Source: Branchiostoma floridae
Taxonomy: Eukaryota; Chordata; Leptocardii; Amphioxiformes; Branchiostomatidae
DNA: 62,000 nt
Assembly (NCBI RefSeq): GCF_000003815.2
Contig: NC_049992.1
Location: forward strand, 21,611,232 to 21,673,231
Direction of reading: 5' to 3'
Part shown: positions 11,640 through 22,519 of the stretch, piece by piece
How the letters are laid out: each line of letters starts with the position of its first letter
Position numbering within the stretch: position 1 is the first letter of the stretch
The notes under the pieces: generated by a model
What the model saw: only the letters and a program-made list of their open reading frames with translations
Database searches by the model: none
Told to the model about the DNA's origin: nothing
Made by a program: the position numbers and the translations under genes

Positions 11640-11890
11640 CTACTACCTCATGTTCCTTGTATCTCTATGTACACCCAAAAGATTTTCCACAAAATCACCT
11701 CCGTGTAATTTCTGCTGGGCAATTGTCTTCTGAATTAGCTCTGCCCCAAATCTCACAACCATATGATATAAAAGGTAAGATACATGTTCTACATAGTTCA
11801 AGCTGACTCTTTGGAGACAGACTTGAATGCATGAAGGCTTTGAGACTGAAAATGGCTTTTAAAAGACTACTGCAAGGACAGCTCAAATTG
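11640..11890 (-). mobile_element. LINE C-terminal remnant, frameshifted
   Basis: On the minus strand a frame reads LKAIFSLKAF, then CRTCILPFISYGCEIWG, the motif following the RT domain of many non-LTR retrotransposons ('ILP..YG.EIWG'). The frame stops near 11695, and a shifted frame continues VENLLGVHRDTRN, matching the usual 'LGV.R..SN' motif. It is therefore a decayed fragment with one frameshift. Confidence 0.7.
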
Positions 11891-12184
11891 AGACCATGTA
11901 GTGAAAAGAGAGATGACAGTGTACCTTGACCTCTCAAACTCAAAGGAAGGAGAAGAATACAGACTAAGACCGTTGTTATGTACATAAGCCCATCATTTTG
12001 GCTTGCCAAGTTGATCATATGGCCTAAGGGTCAACTAACACATTTGCAAGGTCTGACCTTTACACCTCTGAAATATCAGGTTGCTCACAGTACTGACTGA
12101 TCATAGGCCAGTCCATTATTCATGGACCAGGAACCCCTCAACTGTGCTGACAGCTGCTAAGGTGGAGTGGGGTTGTACTGACAG

Positions 12185-12803
12185 AAGTTTTTGACAAGAA
12201 TGCCCCTGCTATCCCTACACTAGCCGCTAGGGGGCCCAAATTATGTCACTAACTCCTGCAGCACAGAGCTATCTAACACCCCGAAACTCGTGGCCATACC
12301 ATGTTCAGAAGATGGAAAACACACCCAGAAGTTGCGCTGCAGTACCAAGGGAAGCCGCTAGGGGGCCCATTATCGAACTCCCCCTTCGTTTCCCAGACCC
12401 CTACCCACCCACCAAATACCAGCTGCATCCGTCGAAGTCTTCTCGAGTTATGCTGTCCGCAGACAAAAGTTTGCAATTAAACCGGCGCCTGCACTTCCAT
12501 GAAAGCCGCTAGGGGGCCCAAACTCGCAGCAATCACTCCCTGCTTTAAGGGCTCCCTAACGCTCAAAAATCACGACCGCAGCATGTCCGGAACGCGAGAT
12601 ATCAAGCATGCAGGTCCTGCTGCAGTACCTTAGCAAGCCGCTAGGAGGCCCATTATCGAACTCGACCTTCGCCTTCCACACCCCTACCCACCCACCAAAT
12701 ATCAGCTGCATCCATCGAAGTCCTCTCGAGTTATGCTGCTCACAAACGGGGAGAACCACACCACCAAACCGAAAACATAACCTTAGCCATTCTGGCAAAG
12801 GTA
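12185..12803 (-). mobile_element. Helentron-like element H2, ACCTTTGCCA subfamily, 3'-truncated
   Basis: The 5' end is at 12803 on the minus strand with the same hairpin as H1 (CCTTAGCCATTCTGGCAAAG on plus). The body carries four 'GCCGCTAGGGGGCCC'-type modules. The 3' terminus is missing; left border approximate. Confidence 0.65.
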
Positions 12804-13372
12804 AAAACACCCAGGATGTGTTGTGCAAAGAACTTAAACTTGAGATAGATGTTGACAAGTTTAGCCAGTTTTCCTGTACTTGGAGAGATCTGCTTTTTTT
12901 TCTATTTTCATGTCCTCTTCCTTTCATAGGCGAAATTTTACATTTTGGCACACTTTTTCTTTTAAATTTGTATACTGGGTAACTATTTGCTTGCCTCATT
13001 GGCCATGACTATGGTCAAGGCTTCTTTTACAAGGGCATAACAGACCACTGCACCTGTGGTTTTGCGCCTTAGCATTGCTTGAAGACTCTTTTATTATTTA
13101 ACAGTGAGGTTCAAATGCCACCAACTGACCAGTCCAACTGGTCCGGACCTTTTGACCTAGCTAGCAGTTATAATGTTGGGTTTGTAAGCTGGGAGCCAGG
13201 AGACTGCACTACTTTCCTATTGTGTTTCAATTTTTATTCCATATTTTTTCTCTTCCCCACCAAAAAGGTTTGATAATCAAAAAGTTACCTGTGGGCAAAA
13301 GAATCAAAACCGGTGGAAGATGAAATACATTTTATTTCTTATGTAACTGCCTCTCTAACGACCAGTACAGAA
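12804..13372. other. No gene seen
   Basis: Unassigned sequence between element H2 and a TIR element. Confidence 0.3.
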
Positions 13373-13607
13373 ATAACGCTAGTTCACCTTTATCTGTGGG
13401 GTAACCTTTATCCTTTGTGTTTGAGAACAGGATACTACGTACTAGTAGGGATACCAAGTCGACTAGCAGTTTATGGTTTCAAATTGTTAAGTATTCCCAA
13501 TATTGCAGTTTGAAAAACCTCTTTCCATCAACTTGGTATCCCTAAAATCCATGTTTTTAAAAACAACGGTTATAGGTTACCCAGCGGATAAAGGTGTCTA
13601 GTGTTAT
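13373..13607. mobile_element. MITE with ~33-bp terminal inverted repeats, possible TA target
   Basis: The left end ATAACGCTAGTTCACCTTTA (on to GGGGTAACC, ~13410) matches the reverse complement of the right end (ATAACACTAGACACCTTTAT..GGGTAACC, ~13575-13607). TA dinucleotides sit at both outer edges, which would suit a Tc1/mariner-type target. About 235 bp, non-coding. Confidence 0.7.
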
Positions 13608-15483
13608 ATTTGAAGAAGCCTGCCTGCAAAACTCATGAAAATTTCCAAACATTTACTTCCAAAACAAAACTATAACCCTGTAATAATGTGACATAACCCA
13701 CTGATTATAGAAAACGTAGGGTACTTTGTCTTCCACTGCTTCCAGAAAAGAAGTCAAGCCCAAAGTGACACAGCTGGTAGGCACATTTGTAGGGTAGCCT
13801 GACTCCCTAGGTCTCCTGGGAGGAGCTTGACATGAGCTTGTGTTATGCTAAGGTTACACATTTCCAAACCAGGCCCAGTTGGGATGTTTGCGGAAATGAA
13901 AGTGTTTATCAAGAAATAAACACAAATGCTGATGACTATTTCGGATACTCTTTGTGTTGTCTTTTATATTATACTTTCATTTCCAAAAAAATGTCTGACC
14001 CGCCCAGTTTGGTAATGTGACTGTACCAAACACATTAGGGCAGGGATTGTTGGTCAAACATCGTAGTTAGCCTACTTTGCCAAATTTGCTGGGAACACTG
14101 GTGTGACTAATGAAGATTTTCTAGGAGTATGGTGCTCAGGTTCCCTGTAAGGGCCATCCCAAGAAGATTCTAATTATGAAGCCTGGGGCCTGCTCTTTAT
14201 CATGTGGGCGGGACTGTAACTTAACTGAGTGCTCAATTCAGTAGCAGTCTTAAGTGTATGTTTACCTAGGATTAGTCATGGTGTGCCAAGGGAACCTACC
14301 ACAGAGACAATTCCCTGGTAGCCCAAACAACTACTAGTACTGGATAGGTGGATCATATTGAATGTTACTTCAAGACATGCAAAGCTGACAATGTCAAAAT
14401 CACTTGCCCCAGGCTAGAGAAACCAGAGAACTAGAGAAACCAGACTATTTACCTACACTTACTACCAAAGCAATTATAGTTAACTTCAAACCTAAGTACA
14501 TGTAGGCCCTCACAAAGGCTAAATCTGAACTTCTGAATGCAAAGCATCCGTTTAACATCGGTCAAACCTGACAAATAAAAACAACCACTTCCCCATCACA
14601 ACTACTTACCCTAGACACCTACTTTTCCCTTTCGAGTGCTTATATCACCAGCAACACTAAAATACTACAGATATTTTATGATGGTTGCTTATTAGGTATT
14701 ATTCAATGAATATAGCACACCCTTCTGATTTCCCAATGGTGTTAGTAAACATTGAATTTTTCAGAAAATCAAGTAAATTTCTGCCCGTGACATCATAGTA
14801 ACACATCATACAGTAATTCTTGAATTGTTAAATCAAGGGTAAGTTAATTCTAGACCTACCAAACCTAGGTCAGCCGGCACGCCATGACCTGAATCGCTCC
14901 GCGGTCCTTACTTAAGCAATGCCCTCAAAATCTGTGATAAGTCTTATACTTTCAGAAACCAGAAGGTTTGCTCTTTCTTACGAAGGAGATTTCCGTTGGT
15001 TTGAAACTACAACGTTAACAGGTTCAGAACAACAGGGGAATTTACGCGAAAGTCACCTGATTGTATTTATGACAGGAAACCGATATATACGATCGGTTCA
15101 AAAATCTATATGAGCTAAAAATGAGGCTGAAATATTGTGAATGACTTGAAATCAAGAAGATGTATACTCCAACGACAAGCTTTCTTGTGAGGGGTGTTGA
15201 CACCAGTGGGTCATGGAACGGACTACTTTCTCTCGCGGAAGGAAAAGAGAACTGCATAGAACTCTCGGCATGGCATGGCGACTGAGGTCCCCTTTCCATT
15301 GAAACTTGGCATATTATAAATCTCTTTTAAGTTTGCTGGTTCAATTTCACCATTGTTGAATCAATAAAATTTTGGCAGACATCTAAAAAAACAGAAAAAG
15401 CAAGAAACCCCCTATAAACCAAACCTATTTTTTTCATGACTGAAACAGATGGTTTTAGACAACACGTCATCAATTTGATGACT
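13608..15483. other. No gene or clear repeat seen
   Basis: About 1.9 kb of unassigned sequence. Short open frames (for example 14919-15113 plus) have no recognisable domain or splice sites. Confidence 0.3.
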
Positions 15484-15765
15484 GTGTAACAGTGGTGTTC
15501 AAGGACTGCTAAACCGAAGACGCCTAACGGCTTAAGCCTTTTGGCCGAATGGTTTGCACGTTCGATTTGTGATCCGGCTGCCCGGGTTTGGCGCGGGTTC
15601 GAATCCCGGGAGTCGGGGTGTTGTTTCTTTCTGTTCTTACTCGCCCCTCTGGGTGTTTCACTGGTTCCCATGCCGACCCTGTGAGTAACAGGCTAGCGGA
15701 TGTGCCACACAGGGATGTCGAACTCGGAGATTCGAGGCCGAATCTTGAAAAGAAAAGGGGGAGTA
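15484..15765 (+). mobile_element. tRNA-derived SINE, full unit
   Basis: 282-bp unit with pol III promoter-like boxes: A box TGGCCGAATGG (15542-15552) and B box GGTTCGAATCC (15596-15606), as in class II (Ser/Leu-type) tRNAs. The acceptor stem cannot be paired, so this is not a working tRNA gene. It ends in an A/G-rich tail and is directly followed by a second unit. Confidence 0.8.
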
Positions 15766-15942
15766 GTGTAACAATGGTGTTCAAGGACTGCTAAACCGAA
15801 GACGCCTAACGGCTTAAGCCTTTTGGCCGAACGGTTTGCACGTTCGATTTGTGATCCGGCTGCCCGGGTTTGGCGCGGGTTCGAATCCCGGGAGTCGGGG
15901 TGTTGTTTCTTTCTGTTCTTACTCGCCCCTCTGGGTGTTTCA
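15766..15942 (+). mobile_element. tRNA-derived SINE, second unit, truncated
   Basis: It repeats the first 177 nt of the preceding unit almost exactly (A box now TGGCCGAACGG, B box unchanged). It breaks off after CTGGGTGTTTCA, shortly before the hAT-like MITE at 15953. Confidence 0.8.
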
Positions 15943-15952
15943 ACTGCTATGG

Positions 15953-16243
15953 CAGGGTTGGACAAGTTTTCTAAAATTGACTTGTCCTATCAGGCAAGTA
16001 CTTAAAAAATTTACTTGCCTGAACCAACTTTTCACTTGCCCAAAATTTAAATTACATTTTTCTACATATTTTCATGGCCTTTAAGTTTATTGGAATAATT
16101 ATTCTTGTTATTGGTTCTATTTTCTGTGTCAACCAATGCTTGATGCCGTGACTGTGAAAAGTAGCAAGTACATCAAAATCTCACTCAATGAAGAAAAGCT
16201 AACTTGCCCGGGACAATAGGACTAGTGGACTTGTCCAACCCTG
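15953..16243. mobile_element. hAT-like MITE, 291 bp, 15-bp perfect TIR
   Basis: Ends CAGGGTTGGACAAGT and ACTTGTCCAACCCTG, the CAGGG start typical of hAT elements. It has an internal hairpin of ACTTGCC-type repeats. A clean 8-bp duplication is not seen (flanks CTATGG and TATGGGG overlap only partly), so the flank is rearranged or mutated. Confidence 0.75.
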
Positions 16244-17310
16244 TATGGGGTTCAGAATCTAATCTTTTGATGACTCTTCTCCGAGCTAGTTTTTATGATA
16301 GAGCTGATCTGCCGGGTCAAAAACTATTTTGATTGTTTTTAAGCCAGTGGTTGTACATGTGGTATAATCCGTAGCCAAGCATTTTGTTGTTAATTGTGTC
16401 TGCTGTATCTAATAATGTAGACTGATTCCTCTGCACATGTTGTTAGTTGTACAGTCATGTATAGCCAAGGTTTCCTGAACCAACATGTCAGCTCTATCAA
16501 GAGGGAATTAAATATTCTTTCACTATTAAACTTCAAGGAGTGGGTCACTCAAATATGTCTTCCAGACTTCAAAGGTGCTAGCGCTTGTCTGAAGCATTGA
16601 TTTCCAGACAATTAAATGATTTTGTTGGATAGGGGTGCCTTGCCACTGACCGTCAGGCCCAGTTTACATTTTCTTACCGTCATTAAAAACAATTTCATGC
16701 TATCTTAGGGCAATTTCTTTCAAGGCCGATGCACAGAAAAGAGGACTTTAGTAGTAGGATAATGACCTACACCGCAATAAAGGTCATCAATTTGTCTGTG
16801 TAATATAGAAAATTGAACAAAATCGTTAGGATACATTTTCTGAAATCATTGATGGCACAAAACCACCCCAAACCCGTACAGATATACGATTTGGGTAATC
16901 AGGAGTCAAGGCCGATACACATTGTAGGTCTATTGTCAGATTTCTTGATCATTCATAGTTATTTAATGATTGACATTTCAAATGCCGTTTTTCAGACATT
17001 TCTTCTTCAAGTATATCACCACAATACAGGGACAAACATACATGTATAACTGGTCTTCACTGTGAACTACTTTATGTTGAGCATGATGCAAATGTTCTTA
17101 AAACAAAGCCAACATAACACTTGCTTTATGTAGCTTGATATCTAGCATCTGGCAGTAGGACAAAAGCAGCATAATATCCATATTAAAGTCATGTCCATAT
17201 CAAATATTCTTAAAAACAGTACTAGTTCGATTACAGAAGCACTGGTGCACTGTGAGGCGCAATGAGCAAATTTAAGCATTAAGCTACACTTGCCCTGTTA
17301 TCGTTCTTAA
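16244..17310. other. No gene seen
   Basis: Unassigned AT-rich sequence. Confidence 0.3.
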
Positions 17311-17500
17311 CTAGGGGCCCCAACCTTTTGACACTTCTTTGTTAGCCCAAGACCTACGTATCTACCACTCCAATGATTTGGTGTCCGTAGCATCTTCAGA
17401 TCAAAAGATACTGAAGATAACTTCATTAATTATGCAAATTAGGGATCATTGTACACAATTTCTGTCTAATTATATTCATCTTCACTTAAACTACGGTAGC
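17311..17500 (-). mobile_element. Fragment of a Helentron-like body module
   Basis: Contains GGGGCCC, a degenerate 'TACGTATCTACCACTC' stretch and TTAATTATGCAAATTAG as in the bodies of H1 and H6. Neither terminus is present. Confidence 0.4.
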
Positions 17501-17544
17501 CTCTGGCACAGCTTTAAATTCTAGCTTAGGTTCCTGGTATCCTG

Positions 17545-17735
17545 CAGAATTCTGGCTCAGGCTCCCAGAATTCTGCAGAATTCTGGCTCAGGCTTCCCAG
17601 AATTCTGCAGAATTCTGGCTCAGGCTTCCCAGAATTCTGCAGAATTCTGGCTCAGGCTCCCAGAATTCTGCAGAATTCTGGCTCAGGCTCCCAGAATTCT
17701 GCAGAATTCTGGCTCCAGTTCCCAGAATTCTGCTA
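17545..17735. repeat. ~33-bp minisatellite with palindromic core
   Basis: About six copies of a unit containing AGAATTCTGCAGAATTCT, a perfect 18-bp palindrome (EcoRI-PstI-EcoRI sites), joined by GGCTCAGGCT(T)CCC spacers. Confidence 0.85.
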
Positions 17736-17884
17736 ATCCCCAGGGGGTCATCAATGGCTGCTACGTATTCTTAACCTCATTTTTACCTAACATATGCGAT
17801 ATTAAGCCTTTTGGGCTAAAGGTTGTTGAAATACGGGAGGTTGTCCCAAATTAAACCGGGATTCCCAAATTAAACCGGAAGGTG

Positions 17885-18389
17885 TTTACAGCTCTGCAGT
17901 TAGTTGTCTGCTACAGCTCTGCAGCTAATTGTCTGCTACAGCTCTGCAGTTAGGTGCCTGCTATAGTACTGCAGCTAGGTGTCTGCTATGGCTCTGCAGC
18001 TAGGTGTCTGCTATAATTCTGCAGCTAGGTGTCTGCTACAGCTCTGCAGTTAGTTGTCTGCTACAGCTCTGCAGCTAATTGTCTGCTACAGCTCTGCAGT
18101 TAGGTGCCTGCTATAGTACTGCAGCTAGGTGTCTGCTATGGCTCTGCAGCTAGGTGTCTGCTATAATTCTGCAGCTAGGTGTCTACTACAGCTCTGCAGT
18201 TAGTTGTCTGCTACAGCTCTGCAGCTAATTGTCTGCTACAGCTCTGCAGTTAGGTGCCTGCTATAGTACTGCAGCTAGGTGTCTGCTATGGCTCTGCAGC
18301 TAGGTGTCTGCTATAATTCTGCCACTAGGTGTCTACTACAGCTCTGCAGTTAGTTGTCTGCCTACAGCTCTGCAGCTAATTGTCTGCTA
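17885..18389. repeat. 25-bp minisatellite with exact 150-bp higher-order period
   Basis: Units of the type CAGCTCTGCAGCTAGGTGTCTGCTA. Six diagnostic variants repeat in the same order, and the marker GCTCTGCAGTTAGTTG falls at 17891, 18041, 18191 and 18341, exactly 150 bp apart. The array runs into the 100-N gap (18390-18489). Confidence 0.9.
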
Positions 18390-18489
18390 NNNNNNNNNNN
18401 NNNNNNNNNNNNNNNNNNNNNNNNNNNNNNNNNNNNNNNNNNNNNNNNNNNNNNNNNNNNNNNNNNNNNNNNNNNNNNNNNNNNNNNNN

Positions 18490-19166
18490 TATCTAGTATT
18501 ATACTAGTGCTGGGGTCCCCAGTACATGTGGACAGCAGTATTTGCACCATGTGCCTCTGTCCAGCAGGTTGATGAGGCAGCACACTTTGATGCCCTTCTT
18601 GCCAGACTCCATCTAAACTTTCCTTGGTCTGCAATGGCCTGTTTTGCCTCAGGCAACTGCGGCTAGCTGTCTAGATCTGTATCTGCATAGCTGGTTCAGT
18701 GTAAGACATGCACCAGCTGGGTGCTGGTGTGTTAGCATGTTAATCATAAGTAGATGCATCAATGTTCAGGCCTGGAGATACTTGTATGAGTTCTGTTTCT
18801 TACAATGTTTATTTTGTGATTAATAGTATCAAACCTGGATTCCTAAAGCTTGCTACCTTACAAGTTAAGATATTTCTGTAATAACAGTTAGTCTTTCTAC
18901 ACATTACTAATTGACGGTGGGTATTTTGAACCTTAATGTTGCAATTCATAAGGCAAACTATACCTGTCTTTGTACTGGAAAGGATTATGTTCATGTAGTC
19001 TGTTAATAACTTAGGTTTTGTTGATAACAAGATTTTGTTAATTTGTTTGTACAGGTAGATGATTAGGTGGTTACCATTGTGAAGGGATTATTATGTACTT
19101 TGTTATTAGAGTCAGAGTTAGTGTGTTATTTTATCATGATGGCAAAATGTTGCTTTGTTTGTGCAG
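18490..19166. other. Spacer between minisatellite arrays, upstream of a terminal exon
   Basis: No convincing exon. The stretch TTTGTTTGTACAGGTAGATG (19041-19060) looks like a decayed copy of the acceptor and exon start at 19155-19174. Confidence 0.35.
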
Positions 19167-19274
19167 GTGAACGACAAGGTGGCCACCAGGTTCCAGTCAG
19201 CTGGGAAAAACAAACAGATGCCCGCACCTGTCACTATGCTGAGGAAGAAACTTTTCTTCAACCCCGGACAATAG
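19167..19274 (+). CDS. Probable terminal exon of an unidentified gene
   Basis: Acceptor TTTGTTTGTGCAG is followed by 35 codons and a TAG stop. It begins VNDKVATRFQSAGKNK and ends LRKKLFFNPGQ. The composition is basic and coding-like, and there is no in-frame stop after the acceptor. I do not recognise the protein. No poly(A) signal is visible before the next gap, and no upstream exon was identified; it may be in the 18390-18489 gap or further left. The gene is oriented opposite to the G2E3-like gene. Confidence 0.5.
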   Translation: MNDKVATRFQSAGKNKQMPAPVTMLRKKLFFNPGQ

Positions 19275-19666
19275 AACACATGTAGTAACAACATCGTCGT
19301 ATGAGCTACACAATTTGGGTCAAGTGAAAAGCAACATTTCAACTTTCAAGTGTTGGCACCAATTTTACATTGAAAATTTCATGNNNNNNNNNNNNNNNNN
19401 NNNNNNNNNNNNNNNNNNNNNNNNNNNNNNNNNNNNNNNNNNNNNNNNNNNNNNNNNNNNNNNNNNNNNNNNNNNNNNNNNNNAGTGGTGAATCACTTGG
19501 TGGTATTAATCTATGGTCATAATACTAGAGAGATCCATTGATAGACATTAAGTATACCCCAAATCATTTTCCCATCATTTGCCCATCTCACCGCTGTATT
19601 AGCTGTGTGATTGAAAACTGATCTTGAGTATATTTCTTTTATCAAAGTATCAAGTGCCAAAGTATC

Positions 19667-20072
19667 AGGTGTCTGCTACAGCTCTGCGGCTAGGTTTCTG
19701 CTACATTTCTGCAGCTAGGCATCTGCTGCAGTTAGGCATCTGCCACGTTTCTGCAGTTAGGCGTCTGCTACATTTCTGCAGCTAGGCGTCTGCTACATTT
19801 CTGCAGCTAGGCGTCTGCTACATTTATGCAGCTATGTGGCTGCTACAGCTCTGCAGCTAGGTGTCTGCTACAGCTCTGCAGTTAGGCGTCTGCTACATTT
19901 CTGCAGCTAGGTGTCTACTACAGCTCTGCAGCTAGGCGTCTGCTACAGCTCTGCAGCTAGGTGTCTGCTACAGCTCTGCAGCTAGTTGTCTGCTACATTT
20001 CTGCAGCTAGGTGTCTGCTACATTTCTGCAGCTAGGCGTCTGCTACATTTCTGCAGCTAGGTGTCTACTACA
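19667..20072. repeat. Second array of the 25-bp minisatellite
   Basis: Sixteen or so units of CTGCTACATTTCTGCAGCTAGGCGT type, the same family as 17885-18389 but with different variants and no exact higher-order period. The two arrays flank the probable terminal exon. Confidence 0.85.
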
Positions 20073-20282
20073 GCAGTGTTTTAGAATACTGACCATCTGG
20101 CCCAGGTACAGACTATCGCTCATATAATTTGGCTTGGTGATTAAATGTTTAAAAAGGGGGAAAGAAAAAAAAAACTTTTTCCTGTGTTTTGGAAAACATG
20201 GACGAAAACAATATGTTCCTTCGGAAACCGTTTTAATACATGTATCTCATGTAATTCATAGTAGGAAAATGCTCAATAGTGG

Positions 20283-20506
20283 GTATTACTTGCCGCATGT
20301 GCAAGTTAGTTGTACATAGTTTATGTTAATTTCAAGCCATTGGCGTAATTTATGATGAAATGAATTCATGGAGGCTGTCAAAAGAAACTGATTTTACGCG
20401 TATAATGTACAATGATGTATGTAGATAGATTTATGCTTATTACGGCATTATTTACACAACCAGTGGGACAAGATGAAAACTTAATCATTGATAAGACTGT
20501 AAATAT
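20283..20506. repeat. Direct duplication, copy 1
   Basis: Begins GTATTACTTGCCGCATGTGC and ends GATAAGACTGTAAATAT. It recurs at 20681-20894. Confidence 0.85.
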
Positions 20507-20680
20507 GCAAACCAAAAACATAATCATGCAAATTTTTGATGAATTTACAGTCATTCACTTATTGGTCACTTTCCTGATTGGCAGGTTATCATTGGCTGAA
20601 CTGCTAATTATGATGGACAGTCTTTTGTTTGCCACATTGAACTCGTTTTAGATCTATCATGGCCGCCGCGTGAGAAAGGT

Positions 20681-20894
20681 GTATTACTTGCCGCATGTGC
20701 AAGTTAGTTGTACATAGTTTATGTTAATTTCAAGCCATTGGCGTAATTTATGATGAAATGAATTCATGGAGGCTGTCAAAAGAAACTAATTTTACGCGTA
20801 TAATGTATGTAGATAGATTTATGCTTATTAAGGCATTATTTACACAACCAATGGGACAAGATGAAAACTTAATCATTGATAAGACTGTAAATAT
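20681..20894. repeat. Direct duplication, copy 2
   Basis: Near-identical to 20283-20506 except for an 11-bp deletion in the ATGATGTATGTAG stretch and a few substitutions. A recent segmental duplication. Confidence 0.85.
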
Positions 20895-21289
20895 TTCATG
20901 AAGATATGAGGTCTCTGGACACTTTTTGCACACGTGCCCTTCTCCCAATCACTGACATCGAACACCAGAAATAAGGTTACCCATTCTTTTCTTCGAGGAA
21001 ATACATAGAATTTTGGTTTCAAAACCTGATGATGCGGTTCGGAGACTGTTGAGTCCGAGTGTGCTCAACCGACAAGGGCCATCTGGCGGCTTGTATCTAA
21101 AGCACATTTCATTTTTGGAAGGCACGATTTCGTCCATGATGTATTATGTTATATCTATTGCAGTAACCTCAATGATTAGAACCGTGAGAGGAATATTGCC
21201 AGAGCTACCAGCTTGTGCTTGATATTTGTATTACGCCGTCGGTATTCCATAACATGTTTGATAATTGATACTTGATCGTTGTCTGAGTT

Positions 21290-21480
21290 GAGGTGGGGTA
21301 GGAACACCCCGATGAAACTCCTTCAGCTTTTCCCCTACGTGTTCACCTTTTCCCCCGGACTTCCCCTTGACCCCCGTTGTAATTCATCTGTGCCCCCGTC
21401 GTTCTTCTTTTCCCCCCGTGTAATTCCGCTTTTCCCCCGCCCTTCCGCTTGCCCCCCAATGGCCGCCGTCAACCCGCATT
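21290..21480. other. C-rich/T-rich stretch, no gene
   Basis: Runs of TTTTCCCCC. The 28-bp segment at 21308-21335 (CCCGATGAAACTCCTTCAGC..) is the near-exact reverse complement of 23409-23436, so these are opposite-orientation copies of one dispersed repeat. Confidence 0.5.
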
Positions 21481-21582
21481 GCATGTAGTCGACACGAAAA
21501 TCGTTCAGAAAGTAACATTAACGGCTGCGCCACGAAACATGAAATAGCCTATGCTCTGGGAAACATTCCTGGCCGCCTCTCT

Positions 21583-21984
21583 TAGCCTGNNNNNNNNNNN
21601 NNNNNNNNNNNNNNNNNNNNNNNNNNNNNNNNNNNNNNNNNNNNNNNNNNNNNNNNNNNNNNNNNNNNNNNNNNNNNNNNNNNNNNNNNNNNNNNNNNNN
21701 NNNNNNNNNNNNNNNNNNNNNNNNNNNNNNNNNNNNNNNNNNNNNNNNNNNNNNNNNNNNNNNNNNNNNNNNNNNNNNNNNNNNNNNNNNNNNNNNNNNN
21801 NNNNNNNNNNNNNNNNNNNNNNNNNNNNNNNNNNNNNNNNNNNNNNNNNNNNNNNNNNNNNNNNNNNNNNNNNNNNNNNNNNNNNNNNNNNNNNNNNNNN
21901 NNNNNNNNNNNNNNNNNNNNNNNNNNNNNNNNNNNNNNNNNNNNNNNNNNNNNNNNNNNNNNNNNNNNNNNNNNNNNNNNNNNA
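21583..21984. mobile_element. Inferred copy of the TAGCCTGG MITE hidden by an assembly gap
   Basis: TAGCCTG is the last sequence before the 394-N gap. The 9 bases before it are CGCCTCTCT. After the gap comes A then CACCTCTCT, 8 of 9 identical. This is the family's end and target duplication. The interior is not visible. Confidence 0.55.
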
Positions 21985-22091
21985 CACCTCTCTGCCCAGT
22001 GGCGTTGTACAAATCGCGCCCAATCTTGAGAACACTTCTGCAAACTGTGTTGAGAAGCGGTCTGCAAAGAAGCAGAGATCCCGCGTAACCC

Positions 22092-22510
22092 TAGCCTGGT
22101 TACGAAACCCCAGCCCGATCTCAAGTATCTATCGTGCAGGGGTCTGGCAGGATGAGATAGGCTGGGTTCCCCATTTTGCCCCTTATAGGATTCTTATAGT
22201 GGGCAAAAAACTCCACCAATAGAACAGCAGCAGGATCAGCAGGAGGTACTACACCCCTACCATGATTGGTTAAAGACCCCCAACTGTATTTTTTAAATCC
22301 ATAACAGTGGCCACCAAGTACCTGATTCGCTACTGTGAGCGCCTGCTGACCAACTGTGGTCTATTGTAGCTGGCTACTTGTGGTGTGAGTGGTAATAAAT
22401 TTTAGGTTCTCCTCCCTCTGATCAAGGGCCTTCGAGAACATTTCTACAGCCATCCTGCCAGACACCAACACAAAAGATATTCTTGAGGTTGGGGTCTGGT
22501 ATCCAGGCTA
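22092..22510. mobile_element. 419-bp MITE with perfect 9-bp target duplication
   Basis: Starts TAGCCTGGTTACGAAACCCC and ends TGGGGTCTGGTATCCAGGCTA. Flanked by GCGTAACCC on both sides (22083-22091 and 22511-22519). The ends match those of the 74-bp copy at 9089-9162. Non-coding. Confidence 0.85.
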
Positions 22511-22519
22511 GCGTAACCC

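Noticed and set aside
15535-15610. Possible functional tRNA gene with A and B boxes
   Set aside because: Acceptor arms do not pair, the anticodon stem is poor, and the sequence recurs in tandem with a SINE-like body and tail.
18540-18660. Exon after CTCTGTCCAG reading VDEAAHFDALLARLHLNFPW
   Set aside because: Stops after ~32 codons with no donor; opposite-strand frames are equally open, so coding status is undecidable.
17885-20072. CRISPR-like regular repeats
   Set aside because: The repeats are contiguous 25-bp minisatellite units without unique spacers, and the genome is eukaryotic.
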